64,000 nucleotides of DNA from Nitricoxidireducens sp046726235 (GTDB taxonomy: Bacteria > Pseudomonadota > Gammaproteobacteria > Burkholderiales > Rhodocyclaceae): contig JBKPAD010000012.1 of the NCBI GenBank assembly GCA_046726235.1, positions 124,001-188,000 on the forward strand, written 5' to 3'. The notes below the pieces were generated by a model. That model had not been told where the DNA came from, made no database searches, and was given only the letters and a program-made list of their open reading frames with translations. The translations under genes and the position numbers were made by a program. Below are positions 56,564 to 63,185 of the stretch, piece by piece; position 1 is the first letter of the stretch; every line of letters starts with the position of its first letter.

Positions 56564-57065
56564 ACCTCCACCGTCGAAGGGTCCGCGAGCCAAACGCAGC
56601 GACGCCATCGGCAGCGTGCTCTCGGACGACAGCGTCAAGAGCGCGACCGCCAGGATGCGCGCTCCGGAAACGCGACGAACGGCGTTCAGAGGAGCTTCGA
56701 TGCGGCGCAGGCTCGGGCCGAGCAGGCGCTGAAGGACTTGAACTGCAGGAGCGAGCGCGCAACATACTCGTCGGCGCCGTGAGGGTACGCTGTTCGGCGA
56801 GCTCTACGCAACCGGCAGCTGGCAGCTGGCAGGACAAGCTGATCGAGGCGTTTGCCGGATCGCGTGACATGATTGGCGGGAAGGTAACCGGGCTTTATGA
56901 TGAACAGGGGGTATCCGGCGGGGCATGAGTGACACTGAGCGTGCCGTCTACGACAAGGGCATTACAGTCGCTGCAGTTCCTGTGGCGGCTCCGTTCGCGG
57001 CTGCGGAAGGATTGCCGCCTGAAGTCTGGAATGCGCTATCCATTCTTATCAAGGCGGCAAAATGA
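56564..57065 (+). pseudogene. broken tpsA-like 3' fragment (module 2)
   Basis: Bases 56564-56637 repeat tpsA 54327-54398 with about four substitutions and one inserted base that shifts the frame. Further on, three frames in turn look coding (RSFDAAQARAEQALKDL; then RARNILVGAVR and QDKLIEAFAGSRDM; then a 46-residue frame at 56925-57065 beginning MSDTERAVYDKG and ending ILIKAAK). Each change of frame implies an indel. The last frame overlaps the next lipoprotein start (ATGA), copying the tpsA-lipoprotein junction. It is therefore read as the decayed 3' end of a second tpsA-type gene. Confidence 0.65.
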
Positions 57066-57424
57066 GAATTCCGCAAACCTGTTTGTCGCTGATGCTAGTT
57101 ACAACCCTGTCGGGGTGCCTGCTCGAAAGTGTCCGACCCGTAGATAGAAATTTGAAACCCTACGGCGCCCACTGGATCAAGGAGGGGATGACGAGGGAAA
57201 GTCGAAAATTGGATTTGACATCTTGTGGCGCTCTAGCAGGAGAGGAGGTTAGATCCCCTCCTGAGCGGATCAGTGCTGAAAGACAAAAGACCGAACCAAA
57301 CGAGATTGCCGCATATCTTCGGCTCAGAAGTAAAGTCGGTTCGTGTATGCAGGCCAAAGGTTACAAACCTATAGGCGACCTTTATTTCCTTGGCGGCTGC
57401 GATGAACGGTGCCTATACCCTTAG
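57062..57424 (+). CDS. small lipoprotein (module 2)
   Basis: 120 residues. Lipobox LSGC with Cys19. The mature part has YGAHWIKEGMTRESRKLDL followed by four further cysteines (SCGAL, SCMQAKG, GCDERC), consistent with a compact disulfide-bonded periplasmic lipoprotein. The region is visibly more AT-rich than flanking genes. Its ATG overlaps the stop of the 46-residue frame before it, repeating the tpsA/lipoprotein arrangement. It appears intact, unlike the exoprotein fragment upstream of it. Confidence 0.75.
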   Translation: MRIPQTCLSLMLVTTLSGCLLESVRPVDRNLKPYGAHWIKEGMTRESRKLDLTSCGALAGEEVRSPPERISAERQKTEPNEIAAYLRLRSKVGSCMQAKGYKPIGDLYFLGGCDERCLYP

Positions 57425-57686
57425 CAACGCGCGCTAAACGCGCTACTTCACCACCGAGTTGTCCGTCAGAAACCCGATGGTCAGCGCCGTACAGACGGCC
57501 CAGCAGATGAGCCGCGCCGCGAGCATGCATAGCAGCTTTGGTTCTGGAGCAAAGGGCAGCACCCGTGTGGAAAACCCGCTTCCCAACGGGCCGCAGGGAA
57601 CGCCGGAGGGCAATGCGAAACTCATCCGGTATGTCGGCGGCCAGCAAGTGGACGCCAACGGCAACCCGATTCAGCAAGCCAAGTAA
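57425..57686 (+). pseudogene. broken tpsA-like 3' fragment (module 3)
   Basis: Bases 57425-57458 match tpsA 52448-52481 at 31 of 34 positions and in the same frame (TRYFTTE here, TRYYTTE in TpsA), but one substitution makes a TAA at 57434-57436. After that the frame is open to 57686 and reads as the tail of an exoprotein (VRNPMVSAV ... GNAKLIRYVGGQQVDANGNP). The nearest start codons inside are TTG 57459 and ATG 57477, so a 75-residue product is possible. A lipoprotein gene follows 9 bp later. Confidence 0.55.
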
Positions 57687-57695
57687 GGGGGTGCC

Positions 57696-57986
57696 ATGTA
57701 CAAGAAGATCTTACTGATGATTGGCGGCTTGACCTTGCTCGTCCTCTTGAGCGGTTGCGGTGTTCGAGAAACGGTTCGGCGGGGCGATGGATTTCCCATT
57801 GACGGGCATTTTCAACACCTACCAGTTCAAGATGCTCGACAAATATCGCGTGAGGCTTCCGGAATCAGCTTCCATGTTCACTTCCCGGTTCTCGCCCTAC
57901 CCCGACCGGCGATGCAGACGCCGCCCCTCCGCGTCGCCATCCCGAGCCAAGGCCACGAAGACAGTGAATCGCCCCATCTTCACTAA
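57696..57986 (+). CDS. small lipoprotein, probably frameshifted (module 3)
   Basis: 96 residues as read. Strong ribosome site (AAGGGGG) and an intact signal with lipobox LSGC (Cys21). After the signal, this frame becomes His/Pro/Arg-rich and unconvincing, whereas the next frame from about 57760 reads better (FGGAMDFPLTGIFNTYQFKM, LDKYRVRLPESA). A frameshift just after the lipobox is likely, so this third lipoprotein may be inactive. 57987-58042 has no gene and should hold the pcnB promoter. Confidence 0.5.
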   Translation: MYKKILLMIGGLTLLVLLSGCGVRETVRRGDGFPIDGHFQHLPVQDARQISREASGISFHVHFPVLALPRPAMQTPPLRVAIPSQGHEDSESPHLH

Positions 57987-58042
57987 ACGACTGGCAGGTC
58001 TCTTCCGGTATCATTACGCCCTTTCCGGATTCCCCCACCCGC

Positions 58043-59380
58043 ATGATCCGCAAGCTGCTGCGCCGCGTCTTCCGGCGCAATGCTCCGAGCCGCCATGAGC
58101 CGGCGACGATCCCGCACGCCCGTCACGGCATCGAGCGGGCGCTGGTGCATTCCGGTGCGCGGCGCGTCTGCGAGACGCTGCAGGGCGCCGGCCATACCGC
58201 CTACATCGTCGGCGGCGCGGTGCGCGACCTGATCGCCGGCTTCGAGCCGAAAGACTTCGACATCGCCACCAACGCCACGCCCGAGCAGGTGCGCAGCCTG
58301 TTCCGCCGCTCGCGCATCATCGGCCGCCGCTTCCAGATCGTGCACGTGATGATGGGTCCGGACACCATCGAGGTGTCGACCTTCCGCGCCGCGCATGACG
58401 AGAACACCGTCAAGGACGAGCACGGCCGCGTGCTGCGCGACAACATCTGGGGCACGATGGAAGAGGATGCGGCGCGCCGCGACTTCACCGTCAACGCGCT
58501 CTACTACGACCCGGTCACCGAGATCGTCTTCGACTATCACAACGGCGTCGCCGACCTGAAGCAGAAGACCATGCGCATGATCGGCGAGCCGAAGAGCCGC
58601 TATCGCGAGGACCCGGTGCGCATGTTGCGCGCCGTGCGCCTGTCGGCGAAGCTCGGCCTCACGCTCGATCCCGCCGTGCGCGCGCCGATCAAGGAAATGG
58701 CGGAGCTGATCGAGAACGTGCCGCCGGCGCGGCTGTTCGACGAGATGCTGAAGCTGCTGTTCTCGGGCTATGCCGTCGAGTGCGTCAGGCGCCTGCGCGC
58801 CGAGGGCCTGCACCACGGCCTGCTGCCGCTGCTCGACGTGATCCTCGAGCAGCCGCTGGGCGAGAAGTTCGTCATGCTCGCGCTCAAGAGCACGGATGAC
58901 CGCGTGCGCGCCGGCAAGCCGACTTCGCCCGGCTTCCTGTTCGCCACGCTGCTGTGGCACGAAGTGCTCGCCGACTGGGAAAAGCGCAAGGCGCGCAAGG
59001 AACTGCCGGTGCCGGCGCTCTATGAGGCGATGGACGCAGTGCTCGACCAGCAGGCCGAGAAGCTCGCCATCACGCGCCGCATCGCCGGCGACATCAAGGA
59101 CATCTGGCTCCTGCAGCCGCGTTTCGACAAGCGCGCCGGCAAGTCGCCGCTGCGCATGATCGAGCAGCCGCGCTTCCGCGCCGCCTACGACTTCCTCCTG
59201 CTGCGCGCCGAGAGCGGCGAGGTGGAGATGGAACTCGCCGACTGGTGGACCGAGTTCCAGCGCGTCGACCACGCCGGCCGCGAGGCGATGCTGCTGCCCG
59301 ACACGGGCAAGAAGCGCCGCCGCAGCCGCAGTCGCAGCCGCAAGGGACCGCCCGAAGGAGCGCCGGAGACCGGCGAGTGA
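58043..59380 (+). CDS. pcnB: poly(A) polymerase I
   Basis: 445 residues. Adds 3' poly(A) tails that target RNA for decay. Class II nucleotidyltransferase core: GGAVRDLIAGFEPKDFDIATNA with the two catalytic Asp, then RRDFTVNALYY and the RYREDPVRMLRAVRLSAKLG RNA-binding block. The C-terminal tail is very basic (KKRRRSRSRSRKG). It is followed with a 4-bp overlap by folK, the usual betaproteobacterial order. Confidence 0.96.
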   Translation: MIRKLLRRVFRRNAPSRHEPATIPHARHGIERALVHSGARRVCETLQGAGHTAYIVGGAVRDLIAGFEPKDFDIATNATPEQVRSLFRRSRIIGRRFQIVHVMMGPDTIEVSTFRAAHDENTVKDEHGRVLRDNIWGTMEEDAARRDFTVNALYYDPVTEIVFDYHNGVADLKQKTMRMIGEPKSRYREDPVRMLRAVRLSAKLGLTLDPAVRAPIKEMAELIENVPPARLFDEMLKLLFSGYAVECVRRLRAEGLHHGLLPLLDVILEQPLGEKFVMLALKSTDDRVRAGKPTSPGFLFATLLWHEVLADWEKRKARKELPVPALYEAMDAVLDQQAEKLAITRRIAGDIKDIWLLQPRFDKRAGKSPLRMIEQPRFRAAYDFLLLRAESGEVEMELADWWTEFQRVDHAGREAMLLPDTGKKRRRSRSRSRKGPPEGAPETGE

Positions 59381-59853
59381 CCCTCGCCTACGTCGCGCTC
59401 GGCGCGAACCTCGGCGACCCGATACTCACCGTCAAGTCCGCGCTCACGGCGCTCGACGAGATCGCCGGCACGCGCCTCATCGCCGCCTCGTCGCTCTACC
59501 GCACGGCGCCGGTTGGCCTCAAGCACCAGCCCGATTTCATCAACGCCGTCGTGGCGCTCGACACCACGCTGTCGGCGACCGAACTGCTCGAACGCCTGTT
59601 CGCCATCGAGCTGCGCTTCGGCCGCGAGCGCAGCGTGCCGAACGCGCCGCGCACGCTCGACCTCGACCTGCTCCTGCACGGCGACACCGTCGCGGACACC
59701 GCCGCGCTCACGCTGCCGCACCCGCGCATGCACGAGCGCGCCTTCGTGCTGGCGCCGCTGGCCGAGATCGCACCAGACGCCGTCGTGCCGGGCCGCGGCC
59801 GGGCGGCGGACCTCCTCGCGGCGGTATCCGGGCAGGCGATCGAGCGCCTGTGA
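59377..59853 (+). CDS. folK: 2-amino-4-hydroxy-6-hydroxymethyldihydropteridine pyrophosphokinase
   Basis: 158 residues. Pyrophosphorylates the pterin precursor of folate. Diagnostic blocks: YVALGANLGDP, the RTAPVG loop, RTLDLDLLLHGD with the metal-binding Asp pair, and LPHPRMHERAFVLAPL. It starts with a GTG inside the pcnB stop (GTGA) and runs into the DUF486 gene. Confidence 0.95.
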   Translation: MTLAYVALGANLGDPILTVKSALTALDEIAGTRLIAASSLYRTAPVGLKHQPDFINAVVALDTTLSATELLERLFAIELRFGRERSVPNAPRTLDLDLLLHGDTVADTAALTLPHPRMHERAFVLAPLAEIAPDAVVPGRGRAADLLAAVSGQAIERL

Positions 59854-60200
59854 TGAACATGCCGGTGATCCTGCAGACGGCGCTGCTGCTGGCGGTGTCG
59901 AACGTCTTCATGACCTTCGCCTGGTACGCGCACCTCAAGAACCTCAACGATCGCGCCTGGTGGATCGCGGCGCTGGCTTCGTGGGGCATCGCGCTGTTCG
60001 AGTACCTGATACAGGTTCCCGCGAATCGCATCGGCCACGCCGAGATGGACCTCGGCCAGCTCAAGATCCTGCAGGAAGCCATCACGCTGTCGATTTTCGT
60101 GCCCTTTGCGGTGCTCTACATGGAGCAACCGCTGAAGCTCGACTATCTTTGGGCCGGTTTGTGTATTCTTGGCGCCGTTTATTTCATCTTCCGCAGCTAG
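59853..60200 (+). CDS. DUF486 (DMT-like) membrane protein
   Basis: 115 residues with four transmembrane helices. The family pattern is recognisable: TFAWYAHLKNL, the FEYLIQVPANRIGH stretch and a final helix LDYLWAGLCILGAVYFIF. Related to small multidrug-resistance-like transporters; substrate unknown. The ATG at 59853 directly follows the folK stop; a GTG one codon earlier is equally possible. The last base of its TAG (60200) is also the first base of a palindromic element. Confidence 0.85.
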   Translation: MNMPVILQTALLLAVSNVFMTFAWYAHLKNLNDRAWWIAALASWGIALFEYLIQVPANRIGHAEMDLGQLKILQEAITLSIFVPFAVLYMEQPLKLDYLWAGLCILGAVYFIFRS

Positions 60201-60468
60201 GGGCGTACTCAGGCTATGACGACGGGCGCGAAGGTCGACAATCGGGCGCAGTGCAAGGCGCGACCGACGCCGCTGGGTAATTCCCAGTCAGGAGGGCGCA
60301 ACGCCGCAATGCGCCCGATTTTCGACCTTCCCTCCGGGTTGGCTCCCAATCCGGCGTCTGCTGCGTTGTCGAGCTTGGCAAGGGAACAACCCTTGCCCGC
60401 GCTCTCCGCCTTGCATCCATCCGGATTGGGAGCCAACGCGCTCCGCCGGCATAGCCTGAGTACGCCCC
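60200..60468. repeat. 269-bp nested palindromic element (MITE-like) between DUF486 and panB
   Basis: Terminal inverted repeats of 19 bp are perfect (GGGGCGTACTCAGGCTATG at 60200-60218 and its complement at 60450-60468). Inside are two more inverted pairs: 20 bp with one mismatch (60231-60250 with 60310-60329) and a perfect 17 bp (60338-60354 with 60421-60437). There is no credible gene inside and no clear target-site duplication. It is a candidate non-autonomous mobile element or intergenic repeat family; the transcript would fold into two large hairpins on one stem. Confidence 0.8.
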
Positions 60469-60469
60469 A

Positions 60470-61285
60470 ATGACATATCTAGCCAGCAACAAGCCGATCA
60501 CCCTGCCCGAACTCGCGCGCATGAAGCGCGAGGGCGAGAAGATCGCCATGCTGACGGCCTACGATGCCAGCTTCGCCGCGCTCGTGGACCGCTGCGGCGT
60601 CGACGTCGTGCTGGTCGGCGATTCGCTCGGCAACGTCATGCAGGGCAAGACATCGACGCTGCCGGTGACCATGGACCAGATGACCTATCACACGGATTGC
60701 GTCGGCCACATCGTCCAGCGCGCCATGTGCGTCGCCGACATGCCGTTCGGCAGCTACCAGGAATCGAAGGAACAGGCGCTGCGCAATGCCGTGCGCCTGC
60801 TCGCCGCCGGCGCCGAGATGGTCAAGCTCGAAGGCGGCGCCGTGATGGCCGAGACCGTGCATTTCCTCGTCGAGCGCGGCATCCCCGTCTGCGCCCACAT
60901 CGGCCTGACGCCGCAATCCGTGCATGCGCTCGGCGGCTACCGCGTGCAGGGCCGCGACGAAGCCGGCGCGGCGCGCATGAAGGCCGACGCCCACGCACTC
61001 GAACAGGCCGGCGCGACGCTGATGGTGATGGAGATGGTGCCGGCCGGACTCGCCGGCGAGATCACGCGGGAACTCACGGCCTGCGCCACCATCGGCATCG
61101 GCGCCGGCAAGGACTGCGACGGCCAGGTACTGGTGCTGCACGACATGCTCGGCGTCTATCCCGGCAAGAAGGGCCGCTTCGTCAAGGACTTCATGGCCGA
61201 GGCGCAGAGCATCGACGGCGCCGTCGGCGCCTACGTCAAGGCCGTCAAGGACGGCTCCTTCCCCGCGCCCGAGCACTGCTACTAG
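60470..61285 (+). CDS. panB: 3-methyl-2-oxobutanoate hydroxymethyltransferase
   Basis: 271 residues. First committed step of pantothenate synthesis, making ketopantoate. Blocks: MLTAYDASFAALVDRCGVD, VGDSLGNVMQG with the metal-binding Asp, and the VKLEGG and HIGLTPQSVHALGGYRVQG stretches. The ATG lies 2 bp after the palindromic element and has no ribosome site in front (GAGTACGCCCCA), so initiation may depend on the element or on another start. It heads panB-panC-panD. Confidence 0.96.
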   Translation: MTYLASNKPITLPELARMKREGEKIAMLTAYDASFAALVDRCGVDVVLVGDSLGNVMQGKTSTLPVTMDQMTYHTDCVGHIVQRAMCVADMPFGSYQESKEQALRNAVRLLAAGAEMVKLEGGAVMAETVHFLVERGIPVCAHIGLTPQSVHALGGYRVQGRDEAGAARMKADAHALEQAGATLMVMEMVPAGLAGEITRELTACATIGIGAGKDCDGQVLVLHDMLGVYPGKKGRFVKDFMAEAQSIDGAVGAYVKAVKDGSFPAPEHCY

Positions 61286-61291
61286 AGCGCC

Positions 61292-62119
61292 ATGCAGATA
61301 CATGAAACCATCGCCGGCCTGCGGGCCGCGCTGAAGGGGGCCGGCCGCGTCGCGCTGGTGCCGACCATGGGCAACCTCCACGAAGGCCACATCGCGCTGA
61401 TGACCCAGGCGCGCGCCCACGGCGACGCGGTGGCGGCGACGATTTTCGTCAACCGCCTGCAGTTCCGCCCCGGCGAAGACTTCGAGAAATACCCGCGCAC
61501 CTTCGCCGCCGACTGCGAGAAGCTCGCCGCGGCCGGCGTCGACCACCTGTTCGCGCCGAGCGAAGCGGAGATGTACCCGCAGCCGCAGCAGTATCACGTC
61601 GAGCCGCCGCCCGAGCAGGCGAACATCCTCGACGGCGAGTTCCGCCCCGGCCATTTCCGCGGCGTCGCCACGGTCGTCATGAAGCTGTTCCAGATCGCCC
61701 AGCCGCACGCGGCCCTGTTCGGCAAGAAGGATTTCCAGCAGTTGATGGTGATCCGCAACATGGTGCGGGAGTTCGCGCTGCCGATCGAGATCGTCGCCGG
61801 CGACACCGTCCGGGCCGCCGATGGCCTGGCCTTGTCGTCGCGCAACGGCTATTTGAGCGAGTCCGAAAGGACCGAAGCGCCCAGGCTTTTCCGAACTCTG
61901 ACCAAGGTAGTAGGTCTTATCCGAGGCGGAAACCGTGATTTTGCGGGCCTGGAAAGAGACGCCATGGCCGAAATGGCCCGCCACGACTGGATTCCCGACT
62001 ATATTGCAGTGCGAAATAAATTTGATCTACAATTGCCGGCCGCTCACGATTCCGGGTTGGTGGTGTTGGCCGCGGCGCGTTTGGGTAGCACGCGCCTCAT
62101 CGACAACTTGGAAGTTTAG
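61292..62119 (+). CDS. panC: pantothenate synthetase
   Basis: 275 residues. ATP-dependent joining of pantoate and beta-alanine. Blocks: VPTMGNLHEGHIALM (HxGH-type nucleotide site), FVNRLQF, the FGKKDFQQLMVIRNMVREF stretch and ALSSRNGYLS (equivalent of KMSKS). It lies 6 bp after panB. The last third (from about 61850) is less GC-rich than the start. Confidence 0.96.
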   Translation: MQIHETIAGLRAALKGAGRVALVPTMGNLHEGHIALMTQARAHGDAVAATIFVNRLQFRPGEDFEKYPRTFAADCEKLAAAGVDHLFAPSEAEMYPQPQQYHVEPPPEQANILDGEFRPGHFRGVATVVMKLFQIAQPHAALFGKKDFQQLMVIRNMVREFALPIEIVAGDTVRAADGLALSSRNGYLSESERTEAPRLFRTLTKVVGLIRGGNRDFAGLERDAMAEMARHDWIPDYIAVRNKFDLQLPAAHDSGLVVLAAARLGSTRLIDNLEV

Positions 62120-62226
62120 GTCACGGCGATGCGCTCAGGCCCGCCGCGTCCAGAAGCACACAGGATGGAGTCCCTCACCGGATTCCTTTTATTGCCGTAC
62201 TCCTTTTCGTGAGAAGGGATCCGACA

Positions 62227-62613
62227 ATGCAACGCACGATGCTGAAATCGAAGCTTCACCGGGTAACGGTGACGCAGGCCGAACTCCACTACGAGGGCTC
62301 CTGCGCCATCGACGAAGACCTGCTCGACGCTGCCGACATCAAGGAATACCAGCAGATCGAGATCTGGAACGTCGACAACGGCGAACGCTTCACCACCTAC
62401 GCCATCAAGGCCGAGCGTGGCTCCGGAACGATCTCCGTCAACGGTGCCGCTGCCCGCAAGGCCGCGCCCGGCGACCTGCTGATCATCGCCACCTTCGCGA
62501 CCTACAACGAAATCGAACTCGCGAAATTCGAGCCCGATCTCGTCTATGTCGATGCCCGCAACCGCATCACGCATCACAGCCGCAAGATTCCTGTTCAGGC
62601 CGCCGTCGCCTGA
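62227..62613 (+). CDS. panD: aspartate 1-decarboxylase proenzyme
   Basis: 128 residues. Makes beta-alanine for PanC. The self-cleavage site that generates the pyruvoyl group is Gly24-Ser25 (YEGSCAIDEDLLDAA). The WNVDNGERFTTYAI and NGAAARKAAPGD blocks complete the active site. The ATG at 62227 is preceded by GAGAAGGGA; an in-frame ATG at 62209 lies before that site. The 107 bp after panC may contain a separate promoter. Confidence 0.96.
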   Translation: MQRTMLKSKLHRVTVTQAELHYEGSCAIDEDLLDAADIKEYQQIEIWNVDNGERFTTYAIKAERGSGTISVNGAAARKAAPGDLLIIATFATYNEIELAKFEPDLVYVDARNRITHHSRKIPVQAAVA

Positions 62614-62632
62614 CAAACGCCCCGACCCCGAG

Positions 62633-62667
62633 AAAGCCCGCGCCGCAAGACGCGGGCTTTTTTTCAT
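62633..62667 (+). terminator. rho-independent terminator of the pan genes
   Basis: A 10-bp stem AAAGCCCGCG / CGCGGGCTTT with an 8-nt loop at 62633-62660, followed by further Ts. It lies 20 bp after the panD stop. Confidence 0.9.
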
Positions 62668-62680
62668 TCAGGATCGAACC

Positions 62681-63181
62681 ATGAAACTGCGCCCGCTCTT
62701 CGCCCTCCTCGCGCTTGCCGTCACCGCGGCGGCGCGCGCCGCCGAGCCGCTGCCGCCGGTCGAACTCCACCTGCCGAGCCCCTGCCTGGCGTGCATCAAC
62801 TGGGCCGAGCACCTGATGGAGCACGGCTTCAAGGTGAATTTCCGCGAGTCGTCCGACATGAACGCCGTCAAGCGCCGGCTCAAGGTGCCGAAGGAGCTCG
62901 AATCGGTGCACACCGCCGTCGTCGCCGGCTACTTCATCGAGGGCCACGTGCCGGCGGAGGACATCAAGGAACTGCTGCGCGAGAAGCCGAAGGCGCGCGG
63001 CCTCGCCGTGCCCGGCCTGCCGATGGGCGCGCCGGGGCGCGAGGCGAGCGGCGCTTCCTACCAGTGTGAAACCGGCTGCACCATGCTCGAGGCGGGCGCC
63101 CCCCGCGACGCGCGGCGCGAAATGTTCGACACGTTGCTGGTGGGGCGCGACGGCAAGACGAGCATCTACGCTCGTCACTGA
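62681..63181 (+). CDS. DUF411 metal-binding exported protein
   Basis: 166 residues. Signal peptide (about 1-20, ARAAE). The DUF411 pattern is present: CLACINWAEHLMEHGFKV with a CxxC pair, then a HTAVVAGYFIEGHVPAEDIKELL block with the conserved His and Glu. Members bind copper or other metals and often sit in copper-handling clusters. Here the tail adds YQCETGCTM with two more cysteines. It converges on the FccB-like gene, which ends 4 bp away. Confidence 0.88.
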   Translation: MKLRPLFALLALAVTAAARAAEPLPPVELHLPSPCLACINWAEHLMEHGFKVNFRESSDMNAVKRRLKVPKELESVHTAVVAGYFIEGHVPAEDIKELLREKPKARGLAVPGLPMGAPGREASGASYQCETGCTMLEAGAPRDARREMFDTLLVGRDGKTSIYARH

Positions 63182-63185
63182 TCCC

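Noticed and set aside
56515..56928. A 137-codon frame starting at TTG 56515 as a real gene
   Set aside because: Its first half is the wrong frame of a tpsA copy; coding-like sequence switches frame several times, so it is treated as part of a pseudogene.
60209..60436. Open frames inside the palindromic element
   Set aside because: They consist of the inverted-repeat arms translated and have no protein features or ribosome sites.
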